This document shows, one piece after another, positions 53,597 to 63,010 of a stretch of 64,000 nt of DNA. The notes below the pieces were generated by a model that saw only the letters and a program-made list of their open reading frames with translations, was not told the origin of the DNA and made no database searches. Position 1 is the stretch's first letter. Each line of letters starts with the position of its first letter. The translations under genes and the position numbers were made by a program. The stretch is from Lysobacter sp. cf310 (GTDB taxonomy: Bacteria; Pseudomonadota; Gammaproteobacteria; Xanthomonadales; Xanthomonadaceae): the NCBI RefSeq assembly GCF_900114355.1, contig NZ_FOSS01000002.1, positions 786,773-850,772 on the forward strand, in the 5' to 3' direction.

Positions 53597-54499
53597 ATGA
53601 GCCCCACGCGCAGCAAGAAGCCCGCCCCCGCCGGCGATCTGTTCTCCGCGCCTCCCGCCGACAGCGGCAGCGGCGGCGATACGCGTTCTGTCCCGCCAGT
53701 GGACGGCATCCGCGTCGGCATCGGCGGTTGGACCTACGCGCCCTGGCGCGACAACTTCTATCCCAAGGGGCTGGTGCAACGGCGCGAGCTGGAATACGCG
53801 AGCCGCGAGCTCAGCAGCATCGAGATCAACGGCACGTTCTACAGCGCGCAGAAGCCGGCCACCTACGCCAAGTGGGCGGCGGAGACGCCGGATGTCTTCG
53901 CGTTCTCGCTCAAGGCGCCCGGGCGGATCACCCAATCCGGTGCGCTGGCGCGCAACGTCAAGGCCGCGCAGGCGTTCGTCGACGGCGGCCTGGCCGAGTT
54001 CGGCCAGCGCCTGGGCCCGATCCTGTGGCAGCTGGCGCCCAGTCGCAGCTTCGACGCCGACGATGTCGCCGCCTTCCTCGACGGCCTGCCGCGCGAACTC
54101 GACGGCCGCGCCCTGCGCCATGTGCTGGAAGTGCGCCACGACAGCTTTCGCGATCCGGCCTACCTGCGCCTCGCGCGCGAGCGTCGGATCGCCACCGTCT
54201 ACACCGATTCCAGCGACTACCCGTCGCTGGCCGACATCACCGGCGACTTCGTGTACGCGCGCCTGATGCGTTCGCGCGCCGACGTGGCGAGCGGCTACCC
54301 CGATGCCGAGCTCGACGCTTGGGCGCGCCGCGCGCGCGAATGGGCCACGGGCGGAGATCCGGCCGACCTGGCGCATGTGGACGCCGTCGGTGCAGCGGGC
54401 GCGCGCCCGCGCGAGGTCTATCTGTATTTCATCAGCGCCGCCAAGGCGCGCAATCCGGCCGCGGCGATGGCCTTGCTGCAGCGTCTCGGCGCACGCTGA
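53597..54499 (+). CDS. DUF72-domain TIM-barrel protein
   Basis: A 300-residue YecE/DUF72 protein. The family blocks are RVGIGGWTYAPWRDNFYPKG, EINGTFYSAQKPATYAKWAA, FAFSLKAPGRIT and the C-terminal REVYLYFISAAKARNPAAAM. TIM-barrel proteins of this family have unknown activity. A Pro/Ser-rich N-terminal extension of about 40 residues precedes the domain. The ATG fits the sequence downstream of the divergent promoter. Confidence 0.9.
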   Translation: MSPTRSKKPAPAGDLFSAPPADSGSGGDTRSVPPVDGIRVGIGGWTYAPWRDNFYPKGLVQRRELEYASRELSSIEINGTFYSAQKPATYAKWAAETPDVFAFSLKAPGRITQSGALARNVKAAQAFVDGGLAEFGQRLGPILWQLAPSRSFDADDVAAFLDGLPRELDGRALRHVLEVRHDSFRDPAYLRLARERRIATVYTDSSDYPSLADITGDFVYARLMRSRADVASGYPDAELDAWARRAREWATGGDPADLAHVDAVGAAGARPREVYLYFISAAKARNPAAAMALLQRLGAR

Positions 54500-54612
54500 G
54501 TCCCGCGACGGCGGTACCGCCGCGGGCACATGGCTAACGGCACTGTCCGCAACCCGCGCCACGGGCGAGGCTGCGGCGTGTCCACGTCTTCCCCGCAACG
54601 CGAGTACGCGCC

Positions 54613-55596
54613 ATGGCCAGCCGTCGGGATTTCCTCACCACCGCCACCCTCACCGCCACCGGATTGGCGCTGGCGCCGCTGGCTGCCTGCAGCCAGGACA
54701 CGCCGCGCCCCTTGGGCACCAGCCCGAACAAGCCGGCCGGCGCGCTCACCGCCGAGCAGCCGTTCCGCGGCCCGCTGTTGAAACGCGCGATTCCCTCCAG
54801 CGGCGAGCCACTGCCCGTGATCGGCATGGGCACTTCGGGCAGCTTCGAGGTCGGCGCCGGCGCCGACGCGCGCGATCCCTTGCGCGAAGTGCTCAAGCGC
54901 TTCATCGATGCCGGCGCGACCGTGATCGACACCGCCCCGACCTATTCCAGCGCCGAGGACGTGCTCGGCGACCTGCTGGCCGAAACCCGGGCGCGGCCCA
55001 AGCTGTTCCTGGCCACCAAGCTCTCCGGCGTGAGCGGCCGCGAGCAAGGCCTGGCCCAGTTCGGCGAATCCTTGCGCCGCCTGAAGACCGACAAGATCGA
55101 TCTGCTGCAGGTCCACAACCTGCGCGACACCGGCACCCAGCTCGCGCTCGCACGCGAGCTCAAGCAGCAGGGCAAGGTGCGCTACGTCGGCCTGACCCAT
55201 TACCGCGACGACGCCCACGCGCAACTCGCCCAGGACATGCGCGCGCTCAAGCCCGAGTTCGTGCAGATCAACTACTCGCCGGTCTCGCGCGCGGCCGAAC
55301 GCACGATCTTCCCGATCGCGCGCGAGCTGGGCATCGCGGTGATCGTCAACCGCGCCTTCGAGGACGGCCGTCTGTTCGCCCAGGTGCGCGACAAGCCGCT
55401 GCCGGACTGGGCGGCGGAGGTCGGTGCCGCCTCCTGGGCGCAGCTGTTCCTCAAGTTCGTGCTCAGCGAACCGGCGGTGACGGTGGTGATTCCGGCCACC
55501 TCCAAGCCCAAGAATCAGACCGACAATCTTCAGGCCGGCGTCGGCGCCCTGCTGGACGCGAAGCAGCGCGCGGCCCTGATCGCGGCGATCGGATGA
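54613..55596 (+). CDS. Tat-exported aldo/keto reductase
   Basis: A 327-residue NADPH-type reductase with an N-terminal twin-arginine signal (MASRRDFLTTATLTATGLAL), so it should be moved folded into the periplasm. AKR motifs are VIDTAPTYSSAEDVLGDLLA, LFLATKLSG (catalytic Lys), IDLLQVHNLRD (His), and FVQINYSPVSRAAER. The C-terminal helix KNQTDNLQAGVGAL fits the cofactor site. It lies seven bases upstream of an MFS-like gene. Confidence 0.92.
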   Translation: MASRRDFLTTATLTATGLALAPLAACSQDTPRPLGTSPNKPAGALTAEQPFRGPLLKRAIPSSGEPLPVIGMGTSGSFEVGAGADARDPLREVLKRFIDAGATVIDTAPTYSSAEDVLGDLLAETRARPKLFLATKLSGVSGREQGLAQFGESLRRLKTDKIDLLQVHNLRDTGTQLALARELKQQGKVRYVGLTHYRDDAHAQLAQDMRALKPEFVQINYSPVSRAAERTIFPIARELGIAVIVNRAFEDGRLFAQVRDKPLPDWAAEVGAASWAQLFLKFVLSEPAVTVVIPATSKPKNQTDNLQAGVGALLDAKQRAALIAAIG

Positions 55597-55603
55597 GACG
55601 CGC

Positions 55604-56923
55604 GTGAGCCCGTCCGCGCCGACGCGCCAGCTCGCCCGCCTGTTCGGTATCGACCCGCGCGAGGCCGAGCCGGCGGCGGCCGGCGCGTTGCTGTTCTTCC
55701 TGCTGTTCGCCGGCTACTTCATGCTGCGCCCGGTGCGCGAGACCATGGGCATCGCCGGCGGCGTGGATAACCTGCAATGGCTGTTCACCGGCACCTTCGT
55801 CGCGACGCTGGCGGTGATGCCGTTGTTCGGCTGGGTGGCCGGACGCGTGCAGCGCCGCCACGTACTGCCCTGGACCTTCGGCTTCTTCGCCCTGAACCTG
55901 GCCGGGTTCGCGCTGGGCTTCCACTGGGCGCCGGACAATCTGTGGTTCGCGCGCAGCTTCTACATCTGGCTGTCGGTGTTCAACCTGATCGCGATCTCGG
56001 TGGCCTGGAGCGTGTTGGCCGATCTGTTCCCGATCGCGCAGGCCAAACGCGTGTTCGCGCTGATGGCCTCGGGCGCGAGTTTCGGCGGCCTGCTCGGCCC
56101 CCTGCTGGGCGTGATCCTCGTCGGCCGCATCGGCCATGCCGGCCTGCTGTGGCTGTCGGCGGCGCTGCTGATCGCGGCGATCTACGTGGCGCGGCGCCTG
56201 CAGCGTTGGCGCGACGCTCATCCCATCCACGCCGAAGCCAGCGCGGCGGCGCGCGCGCGCCCGCTCGGCGGCAGCCCCTTCGCCGGCTTCACCGACGTGC
56301 TGCGCTCGCCCTACCTGCTCGGCATCGCCGCCTTTGTGCTGTTGCTGGCCAGCGTCAGCACCTTTCTCTATTTCGAGCAGGCGCGACTGGTCGAACTGAC
56401 CTATCCCGACCGCGCCGACCAGACCCGCGTGTTCGGCACCATCGACGTGGTGGTGCAGAGCCTGGCGATCCTGTCGCAGCTGTTCCTGACCGGGCGCCTG
56501 GCGCAGCGGCTGGGCATCGGCGTGTTGCTGGTCGCGGTCCCGCTGGTGACGGTGTTGGGCTTCCTGTGGCTGGCGCTGGCGCCGACCTTCGCCGTGCTGG
56601 CGGTGGTGATGGTGGTGCGCCGCGCCGGCGAATACGCCTTCGTGCGGCCGGGTCGCGAGATGTTGTTCACCTCGGTGCCGACCCAGGCCAAGTACAAGGC
56701 CAAGAACTTCATCGATTCGGTGGTCTATCGCGGCGCCGATGCGGTCAGCGGCTGGGCCAAGGCGCTGGTCGACGCGCTCGCCCAGCATCCCGCCCTGGCG
56801 GCCCTGATCGGCGCGGCGATCGCGCTGACCTGGGCGTGCACCGGCTACGGCCTGGCGCGCGCGCAGGCGCGCCAGGCCGTAGCCGACGCGCCCTTGCCCG
56901 CGGACGCCGCCACTACGACCTGA
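55604..56923 (+). CDS. MFS transporter with NTP/NDP-exchanger-like start
   Basis: A 439-residue, 12-helix membrane protein. LLFFLLFAGYFMLRPVRETMG resembles the ATP/ADP translocase and UMF1-like MFS group. Further helices include LFGWVAGRVQRRHVLPWTFG and FNLIAISVAWSVLADLFPIA; the C-terminal half has VPTQAKYKAKNFIDSVVYRG. The substrate is unknown. The GTG start follows the reductase stop by seven bases, so they are cotranscribed. Confidence 0.85.
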   Translation: MSPSAPTRQLARLFGIDPREAEPAAAGALLFFLLFAGYFMLRPVRETMGIAGGVDNLQWLFTGTFVATLAVMPLFGWVAGRVQRRHVLPWTFGFFALNLAGFALGFHWAPDNLWFARSFYIWLSVFNLIAISVAWSVLADLFPIAQAKRVFALMASGASFGGLLGPLLGVILVGRIGHAGLLWLSAALLIAAIYVARRLQRWRDAHPIHAEASAAARARPLGGSPFAGFTDVLRSPYLLGIAAFVLLLASVSTFLYFEQARLVELTYPDRADQTRVFGTIDVVVQSLAILSQLFLTGRLAQRLGIGVLLVAVPLVTVLGFLWLALAPTFAVLAVVMVVRRAGEYAFVRPGREMLFTSVPTQAKYKAKNFIDSVVYRGADAVSGWAKALVDALAQHPALAALIGAAIALTWACTGYGLARAQARQAVADAPLPADAATTT

Positions 56924-56929
56924 GCGCGC

Positions 56930-57562
56930 TCAAGGCGCCGCTTCCAGCGCATCCAGGTCGGCGCCCACGATCAGCTCCAGATTGCGGCTGACCTTGGCCG
57001 CGTCCCAATCCCACCACGCGATGCGCAGCAAGCGTTCGATCTGCGCCGGCTCGTAGCGCATGCGCAGCACCCGCGCCGGGTTGCCGCCGACGATGGCGTA
57101 AGGCGGCACGTCCGCGCTCACCACCGAACGCGCCGCGACGATGGCGCCGTCGCCGACGCGCACACCGGGCATCAGCATGGCCTGATAGCCGATCCAGACG
57201 TCGTTGCCGACCACGGTGTCGCCCTTGTACGGCAGCTCTTCGGGCAGCGGCGTGCTGCGCTCCCAGCCGTTGCCGAAGATGTTGAAGGGATAGGTCGAGA
57301 ATCCCGACATGCGGTGGTTGGCGCCGTTCATGACGAAGGTGGCACCGCGCGCTATCGCGCAGTAGCGGCCGATGATCAGGCGGTCGCCGATGAAGGGAAA
57401 CAGGTACAGGACGTTGCGGGCGAACCCTTCCGAATCCTCGGGGTCGTCGTAGTAGCTGTACTCGCCTACCTGGATCTGCGGGTTGTCGACGGTATTGCGG
57501 ATGTAGCAGATCTGCGGAAAACCGCGCATCGGATGCGGGTCGCTGGGATCGGGGCCGTGCAT
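56930..57562 (-). CDS. Vat/CatB-type xenobiotic O-acetyltransferase
   Basis: A 210-residue left-handed beta-helix acetyltransferase. IGRYCAIARGATFVMNGANH (with the catalytic His in GANHRMSGFSTYPFNIF), TVVGNDVWIGYQAMLMPGV and YAIVGGNPARVLRMRY are hallmarks of the CatB/Vat family, which acetylates chloramphenicol or streptogramin A. Resistance is inferred; chromosomal members also have other acceptors. Convergent with the MFS gene. Confidence 0.9.
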   Translation of the reverse strand: MHGPDPSDPHPMRGFPQICYIRNTVDNPQIQVGEYSYYDDPEDSEGFARNVLYLFPFIGDRLIIGRYCAIARGATFVMNGANHRMSGFSTYPFNIFGNGWERSTPLPEELPYKGDTVVGNDVWIGYQAMLMPGVRVGDGAIVAARSVVSADVPPYAIVGGNPARVLRMRYEPAQIERLLRIAWWDWDAAKVSRNLELIVGADLDALEAAP

Positions 57563-57615
57563 GCGGGCTCCTGCGTGCGTATTCGCGCGCAGTATGCCAG
57601 CGGCCGCGTGTCCGA

Positions 57616-59178
57616 TTAATTCATTTCGTTCGCGCCGAAGATCGCGTAGCGCTCGATGCGGCCCACCTTGTTCACCGCCTCCTGCACGCTGCGCCGCGCG
57701 ATCAGCTCGGCCTTGCGCGCGCGCCAGACGCGATCGCCGGGCAGGGGCTCGGCTTCACGGAAATCCTGCAGCCACCGCAAGACCTCTTCGCGTTCGCTGG
57801 CCGAGGCCAGCAGCTCCAGCAAGAGCTGCTCGGCCTCGTCCATGCGCTCGCCGTAGATCAATCCGCTCAGCAGCAGGGTTTCGCTGTCCGTTCTGTGTGC
57901 TCGCAGGTAGGTCAGCGCGCGTTCGGCAGCGGTCGCGTCGCGCTTCTGTACGGCGGCGCGCAACTGCACCAGCGTCTGCACCATGCGCCCGTAGCCGCTG
58001 ATATCGTTGCCGGCGCGCGCCGCGGCCGCCAGGGCCTCGTCGGCGCGGCCCAGGGAGGCGTAGTAGTCGCCCAGGTTCAGGGCCTGGCTGACGTTGGCGA
58101 CGCCGTCTTCGTTGAGGCGGCTCGCGCGCTGCAATTCCAGCAGCGCCTCGTCGTAGCGGCCGAGGCGGCGCAGCGCGATGGCGCGCGAATTCATCACCCA
58201 GACCTCGGCGCCCAGGTCGGCATAGGCGGGGCGATCCTTCGGCGCCTCGGCGATGCCCGCGATCACCCGGTTGGACTGCAACAGCGCCTCCTCGCTGCGG
58301 CCCTGGGTGAGCAGGGCGGAGCCGAGCTGCACCTGCAGATCCAGCGAATCCGGCCGGGCCGCGGCCAGAGAGCGATACAGCTCGGTCTCGCGCTGGGCGG
58401 CATTCTCGACATTGAAGGCGACCGCATCGCGGTCGACGATCGCGTCGAAGCGCTTGTCGGCGCGCAGCTTGACCAGCTCGATCGGCGCGGACACGCGCCG
58501 GATCGCCGCGCGCGCGGCGTCGATTTCGCCGCGATCGACGCGGATCACCGCCAACTCGTACCAGGCCGCGCTGGCGCCCTGCCCCTTGCGCTGCCAGTTC
58601 GCATCCAGCAGGGCCTGCAACAGGCTCAGCCGAATCGGCGAGCGCGGCTTGAGCTTGTAGATCAACGCGAAGATGTGGCCGTCGTCCAGGTTGTCCAGCA
58701 GTTCCGGCCAATGTTCGATCAGATGGATCAAGGACTCGGCCGCCGCCGCGGGGTCGCCCTGTAGGCGCTCCAGCAGGGAGCGCCGATACCAGTCGTCCGG
58801 ATCGCCGGGGTCGACGGCGATGGCGCGCCGGAACAGCTCCAGCGCATGGGCATCGCGATCCAGCCGCCAGGCATTCATGGCCGCCGCCGAAAGCGTGCGG
58901 CGCTGCTCTGCGGCGGACAAGCGGACGAAGCGACGGTCGCCGATGGCGGCCGCGAGCGCGGGATCGGCTTCCTTACGGTAAGCGCATTCGGCCAGCGTCA
59001 ACGCGACCAGGCGGCGCGTCTCGTAGGTGCGAAACAGGAAGGACCTGCGCGGCTGCTCGGCGGCGACGGCCAAGGCGCCGAGGTGTTCGCAATCGACCTC
59101 GGCGTCCGCGGACGCGGTCGGGCTGAAACCCAGAATCAGACTCAGGACGACGCTCGCCCCGACTGGCTTGCCGCGCAT
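57616..59178 (-). CDS. exported TPR-repeat protein
   Basis: A 520-residue protein with a signal peptide (VVLSLILGFSPTASA). Several TPR-like helical pairs are visible, for example ALELFRRAIAVDPGDPDDWY, LQVQLGSALLTQGRSEEALL and ALRRLGRYDEALLELQRASR. The C-terminal part (about 420-520) resembles N4-phage adsorption/poly-glucosamine export TPR proteins only weakly. Its function is not known. It lies 53 bases upstream of the acetyltransferase gene. Confidence 0.85.
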   Translation of the reverse strand: MRGKPVGASVVLSLILGFSPTASADAEVDCEHLGALAVAAEQPRRSFLFRTYETRRLVALTLAECAYRKEADPALAAAIGDRRFVRLSAAEQRRTLSAAAMNAWRLDRDAHALELFRRAIAVDPGDPDDWYRRSLLERLQGDPAAAAESLIHLIEHWPELLDNLDDGHIFALIYKLKPRSPIRLSLLQALLDANWQRKGQGASAAWYELAVIRVDRGEIDAARAAIRRVSAPIELVKLRADKRFDAIVDRDAVAFNVENAAQRETELYRSLAAARPDSLDLQVQLGSALLTQGRSEEALLQSNRVIAGIAEAPKDRPAYADLGAEVWVMNSRAIALRRLGRYDEALLELQRASRLNEDGVANVSQALNLGDYYASLGRADEALAAAARAGNDISGYGRMVQTLVQLRAAVQKRDATAAERALTYLRAHRTDSETLLLSGLIYGERMDEAEQLLLELLASASEREEVLRWLQDFREAEPLPGDRVWRARKAELIARRSVQEAVNKVGRIERYAIFGANEMN

Positions 59179-59289
59179 GCTGTCCCCTGCCGACGCGTCG
59201 CGCCGGCCTCTCCCCCAGATGCGGGCAGGTTAGCCCAAGCGCTGCGGTCGGTGGCGCGTTCTGGCGCAAGGCACGCCGTTCCGGCGCAA

Positions 59290-59335
59290 GCCCGACGGCG
59301 ACGCGCGGTGGGCGATCCACCGCGCGCCGTCGGGC
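59290..59335. terminator. strong hairpin after the NAD(P)-binding gene
   Basis: Arms GCCCGACGGCG-CGCGCGGTGG and CCACCGCGCGCCGTCGGGC pair over about 19 bp with a two-base bulge. It lies next to the minus-strand stop; no T run is present. Confidence 0.65.
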
Positions 59336-59974
59336 TCAGTAAGCGATGCTGAAACGACGTCGGCTATGCGCCGGCTGCTCCAGTTCGTCGATCAAGGCCA
59401 GCGCGTAGTCCTCGACCGAAATCGCGGAATTGCCGGCCTCGTCGACCAACAGCTGCTCGCCGCCGAGGCGGAAGCGGCCGGTGCGCTCGCCGGGCGAGAT
59501 CAGGGCCGCCGGGCTGAGGAAGGTCCAGTCCAGGGTGGGCTCGGCGCGCAGCGATTCGAGCACGTCGCGGCCGCCCAAGGCGGCGCCCTTCCACTGCGCG
59601 GGAAAGTCCGGGGTATCGACCAGCTGCACGCCGGGCGCGACCTCCAGGCTGCCGGCGCCGCCGACCACCAGCAGACGCGGCACGCCGGCCTGCTTGGTCG
59701 CGGCGACGATGGCCGCCGAGCCGCGGTTGAAGTAGCCGCGTACGTCGTCCTGGGCATGGCCGCTGAAGGCGCTGATCACGGCCTCGTGGCCGGCCAGTTG
59801 CTGGGCCAGGCGGTCCTGGTCGAGCACGTCGGTGGCGACCGCGCTCAGACCCGGCTGGGCGCTCAGCTTTTCCGGATGGCCGACCAGGGCGGTGACCCGG
59901 TGGCCGCGCGACAGGGCTTCGTTACGCAGCGCCGAGCCGATGAAGCCGCTGGCGCCGATCAGGGCGATGTGCAT
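59336..59974 (-). CDS. NAD(P)-binding oxidoreductase
   Basis: A 212-residue short Rossmann protein of the NmrA/YwnB group. MHIALIGASGFIGSALRNEA is the dinucleotide loop, HEAVISAFSGH the strand 4 region, and GVPRLLVVGGAGSLEV and LDWTFLSPAALISPGERTG are family blocks. Such enzymes reduce or epimerise small molecules or bind NAD(P) as redox sensors. It is divergent from a LysR gene, the usual target arrangement. Confidence 0.9.
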   Translation of the reverse strand: MHIALIGASGFIGSALRNEALSRGHRVTALVGHPEKLSAQPGLSAVATDVLDQDRLAQQLAGHEAVISAFSGHAQDDVRGYFNRGSAAIVAATKQAGVPRLLVVGGAGSLEVAPGVQLVDTPDFPAQWKGAALGGRDVLESLRAEPTLDWTFLSPAALISPGERTGRFRLGGEQLLVDEAGNSAISVEDYALALIDELEQPAHSRRRFSIAY

Positions 59975-60055
59975 GGGACTGCTCCGTTGGGGTTAGGTGG
60001 CGCTAGTATTCCCACTGCAAGATCGCTCGATAAGATGCGTATCCGGACTAGAACT
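59975..60055. promoter_or_regulatory. divergent LysR-oxidoreductase intergenic region
   Basis: The 81-base gap between the divergent starts should hold both promoters and the LysR box. I see no clear T-N11-A palindrome. Confidence 0.35.
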
Positions 60056-60958
60056 ATGAAGCTGGACTTCACGATAGACCGCCTCAAGCGCATGGCCCTG
60101 TACGCCCGCGTGGTCGAGCTGGGCTCGATGAGCGCAGCCGCGCGCGAGCTGGACATGACGCCGTCGGCGGTGAGCCAGCAGCTACGCCGGCTGGAGGAGG
60201 AGATCGGGGTGGTCCTGCTGCACCGCTCCACTCGCAAGCTCACCACCACCGAGGCCGGGCAGGCCTACTACGAGGATTGCGCGGGCATGCTGCACGCCGC
60301 GCGCGCGGCCGAGCGCCGGCTCGGCGATCTGCGCGACGAACCGCGCGGCGAGTTGCGGGTGGCGGTGCCGGTGGGTTTCGCCAGCCACCTCGCCGGCGCG
60401 CTGGCGCCCCTGCTGCACGCGCATCCCGCACTGTCGCTGCGCCTGTTCGCCGAGGACCGCCAGATCGATCTGATCGGCGAGCGCATCGACCTGGCGGTGC
60501 GCGTGGGCCGCCTGGTCGATTCCAACCTGATCGCCCGCCGCCTGGCCGAGTGGAACTACCTGCTCGCGACCACGCCCGCCTACGCGCAGGCGCACGGGCT
60601 GCCGCGCACGCCGGAGGAGCTGGGCCAGCACCCGATGCTGATGCTGAGCGTGATCAACCAGCCCGAGTACGTGGAGCTGCACCGCCCCGGCGAACCGATG
60701 CGGCGCGTGCGCGTGGGCGGACGCATCGTCGGCAACAGCGCCGAGGCGCTCAAGCAGATGATGCTGCAAGGCCTGGGCATCATGCGCCTGCCCGGCCCCG
60801 ACGCGGCGCCGCTGCTGGCCGACGGCCGCGCGCTGCGGGTGCTGCCGGAGTGGTCGATGGCGCCTCTGGGCGTGTACGCGGTCACCGCCCAGCGCGATTC
60901 GCAACCGGCCAAGGTGCGGTTGGCGATCGCCGCCCTGCAGGCCTATCTGGCGGAGTGA
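60056..60958 (+). CDS. LysR-family transcriptional regulator
   Basis: A 300-residue regulator. The HTH reads LDFTIDRLKRMALYARVVEL, SMSAAARELDMTPSAVSQQL and TRKLTTTEAGQ; the effector domain has ELRVAVPVGFASHLAGALAP and the CrgA-like GGRIVGNSAEALKQMMLQG. An alternative ATG lies at 60035. It is divergent from the NAD(P)-binding gene, which it probably controls. Confidence 0.92.
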   Translation: MKLDFTIDRLKRMALYARVVELGSMSAAARELDMTPSAVSQQLRRLEEEIGVVLLHRSTRKLTTTEAGQAYYEDCAGMLHAARAAERRLGDLRDEPRGELRVAVPVGFASHLAGALAPLLHAHPALSLRLFAEDRQIDLIGERIDLAVRVGRLVDSNLIARRLAEWNYLLATTPAYAQAHGLPRTPEELGQHPMLMLSVINQPEYVELHRPGEPMRRVRVGGRIVGNSAEALKQMMLQGLGIMRLPGPDAAPLLADGRALRVLPEWSMAPLGVYAVTAQRDSQPAKVRLAIAALQAYLAE

Positions 60959-61870
60959 TCAGTCCAGTCGCGCCAGCGCGCGCACCGGGAAGGTACCGGC
61001 GCCGCGCACCTTGGGCGGCACCGCGCTGAAACGGAAGCCCTCGTCCGGCAGCGCGGCCAGATTGCGCAGGTGCTCGACGATCAGGATGTCGGCGCCCAGC
61101 AAGGTGCTGTGCACCGGTCGCGCGCGCCCGCGGGTGTCGTCGATGTTCATCGAATCGATGCCGACCAGCTTGACCCCGCACTCGCGCAGATACACCGCCG
61201 CGTCCTCGGTCAGGAACGGATGCCCGACCGCGTAGGCGGGATCGGCCCAATGCGCGTCCCAGCCGGTATGCACGAGTACGGCGCGTCCGCGCAATTCCTT
61301 GTCGCGGAACCAGGAGGCGTCGATCGCGTTGACCTGGCGGTGGTCGGCGCGCACCACGATGCCCTCCAGATCCGCGCAGGCCTCGGGCTTGAGCTCGGAC
61401 AAGTCGTGGCCGTGCGCATAACGGTGCGAGGGGCAGTCGATGTAGGTGCCGGTGTTGGCGACCATCTCGATGCGCGCGATCTGGAACTCGGTGCCTTCCT
61501 CGTAGATCGCCCGCGACGCTTCGCGGCTGAGGTAATCGCACACGCGCGCGGCGGGCATGCCCGGATACGTGACCAGACCGTCCTCGATGGTGTGGCTGAG
61601 GTCGACGTAGATGCGCCGCCCCGGATCGGCCGCATCGGTCTTGCGCTTGTGCGCCTCGACGATGATCGCCTTATTGAGGATGCGCGCCTTGCCGACCATC
61701 AGCAGGCGCAGGTCCTGCACGATGTAGTCGACCAGGGCGGCGTCGGCGATGTCGTCGCCGTCGATGTCGAGGCGGAAATCCTGGCCCTGGATGCCGCCGC
61801 CGTTGGTGAACTCGATGTCGAAATCGAAGCGGACGCGGTGCTGTACGGGTTCGCGGTGGCTGTCGTTCAT
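60959..61870 (-). CDS. cyclase-family (KynB-like) hydrolase with extension
   Basis: A 303-residue metal-dependent hydrolase of the cyclase/kynurenine formamidase family. The metal site reads IYVDLSHTIEDGLVTYPGMP, TGTYIDCPSHRYAHG and GIDSMNIDD, with a C-terminal HLRNLAALPDEGFRF block. About 85 residues precede the domain (FDFDIEFTNGGGIQGQDFRL, then a LNKAIIVEAHKRK helix) and are not part of the standard fold. The substrate is unknown. It begins 13 bases after the EamA gene in the same direction. Confidence 0.87.
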   Translation of the reverse strand: MNDSHREPVQHRVRFDFDIEFTNGGGIQGQDFRLDIDGDDIADAALVDYIVQDLRLLMVGKARILNKAIIVEAHKRKTDAADPGRRIYVDLSHTIEDGLVTYPGMPAARVCDYLSREASRAIYEEGTEFQIARIEMVANTGTYIDCPSHRYAHGHDLSELKPEACADLEGIVVRADHRQVNAIDASWFRDKELRGRAVLVHTGWDAHWADPAYAVGHPFLTEDAAVYLRECGVKLVGIDSMNIDDTRGRARPVHSTLLGADILIVEHLRNLAALPDEGFRFSAVPPKVRGAGTFPVRALARLD

Positions 61871-61883
61871 GTCCCGGGCTCCC

Positions 61884-62780
61884 TCAGCGCGCGCTGCGCT
61901 GGCTGATCGCGACGCTGCCCAGAATCATCGCGCCGGCGATGCCCATGGTCAGGGTCAGCGGCTCGTCCAGCAGCATCCAGGCCCAGGCCACGCCGAACAC
62001 CGGAATCAGATACGTCACGGTGGACGCTCGGTTGGCGCCGATGCGCGCGATCAAGCGGTAATACATGACGAAGGCCGCGCCGGTGCAGAGCACGCCCAGC
62101 ATCGCCGCCGAGAACCAGGACTTCATCGGGATGTCGTGCGTGGGCCAGCTACTGAGCGCGAACGGCAGAGTCAGCAGCGCCGCGGAACCGAGCGTGGCCG
62201 AAGCGACCGCCGCCGGCGGCAGGCCGCTGAGATGACGGCGCACCAGGTTGATGCCGATGCCGTACAGGAAGGCCGCACCCGCACCGGCCGCCACCGCCCA
62301 GCTGATGCTGGCGCCGGCGGTCTTGCCGCTGGCCAGCACCACCACGCCGGCGAAGCCGACCAGCAGCGCCACGCTGCGGCGCGCGCCGATCTTCTCGCCG
62401 AAGAACAGGAACCCGACCAGCGCGGTGAACAGCACCGTCATCGCGTTGGCGATCGCGCCGATGCCGGCCGGCGCGCGCTGCGCGGCCCAGGCGAACAGCA
62501 TGAAGGGCACCGCCGAATTGATCGCGCCGATCAGCACGATCTTCGGCCAGATCCTGGCGGGGAACTGCGCGCGCGCGCGCCACAGGAACGGCAGCAGCAC
62601 CAGCGAACCCAGCGCCAGTCGCACCTCGACCAGCGGCATCGCGCCGAAATCGTGGACGGCGATGCGCATGAACAGGAACGAGGCGCCCCAGATCGCGCCC
62701 AGCAGTCCCAGTTCCAACGGGGTCAGCCAGGCCCGCGTCGCGGGTGTCGGCAAAGGGACGGCGGTGTCGATGGAAGGCAT
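61884..62780 (-). CDS. EamA/DMT-family transporter
   Basis: A 298-residue ten-helix drug/metabolite transporter. ELGLLGAIWGASFLFMRIAV is the first EamA helix, FLFFGEKIGARRSVALLVGF ends the first repeat, and STVTYLIPVFGVAWAWMLLD ends the second. The substrate is unknown. The ATG is taken at the short cytoplasmic N-terminus. It is divergent from a LysR gene. Confidence 0.92.
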   Translation of the reverse strand: MPSIDTAVPLPTPATRAWLTPLELGLLGAIWGASFLFMRIAVHDFGAMPLVEVRLALGSLVLLPFLWRARAQFPARIWPKIVLIGAINSAVPFMLFAWAAQRAPAGIGAIANAMTVLFTALVGFLFFGEKIGARRSVALLVGFAGVVVLASGKTAGASISWAVAAGAGAAFLYGIGINLVRRHLSGLPPAAVASATLGSAALLTLPFALSSWPTHDIPMKSWFSAAMLGVLCTGAAFVMYYRLIARIGANRASTVTYLIPVFGVAWAWMLLDEPLTLTMGIAGAMILGSVAISQRSAR

Positions 62781-63010
62781 GACGGAGCTCGCTTGGGGCG
62801 GAGGGAGGTGCGTGGTACGGAGGCCGAAACCGATCTGTGGCGGGCCAAGTACGGCTGCTGCGGGGGATGCCAGGCGGTCCCGCCGCATCGCGCCGCCGCG
62901 GCCGACCCGGGCAACAGCCAAATTGCTGGCTGAGACCATTGTCCTCACCCGTATCGCCATCACAAGCGCATACTTTGGAGGTCAGGCACAAACAGGATTT
63001 GAGGCTAACC
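62781..63010. promoter_or_regulatory. divergent LysR-EamA intergenic region
   Basis: Between the two starts lies ATTGTCCTCACCCGTATCGC, which contains a possible T-N11-A LysR site. No other signal is recognised. Confidence 0.35.
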
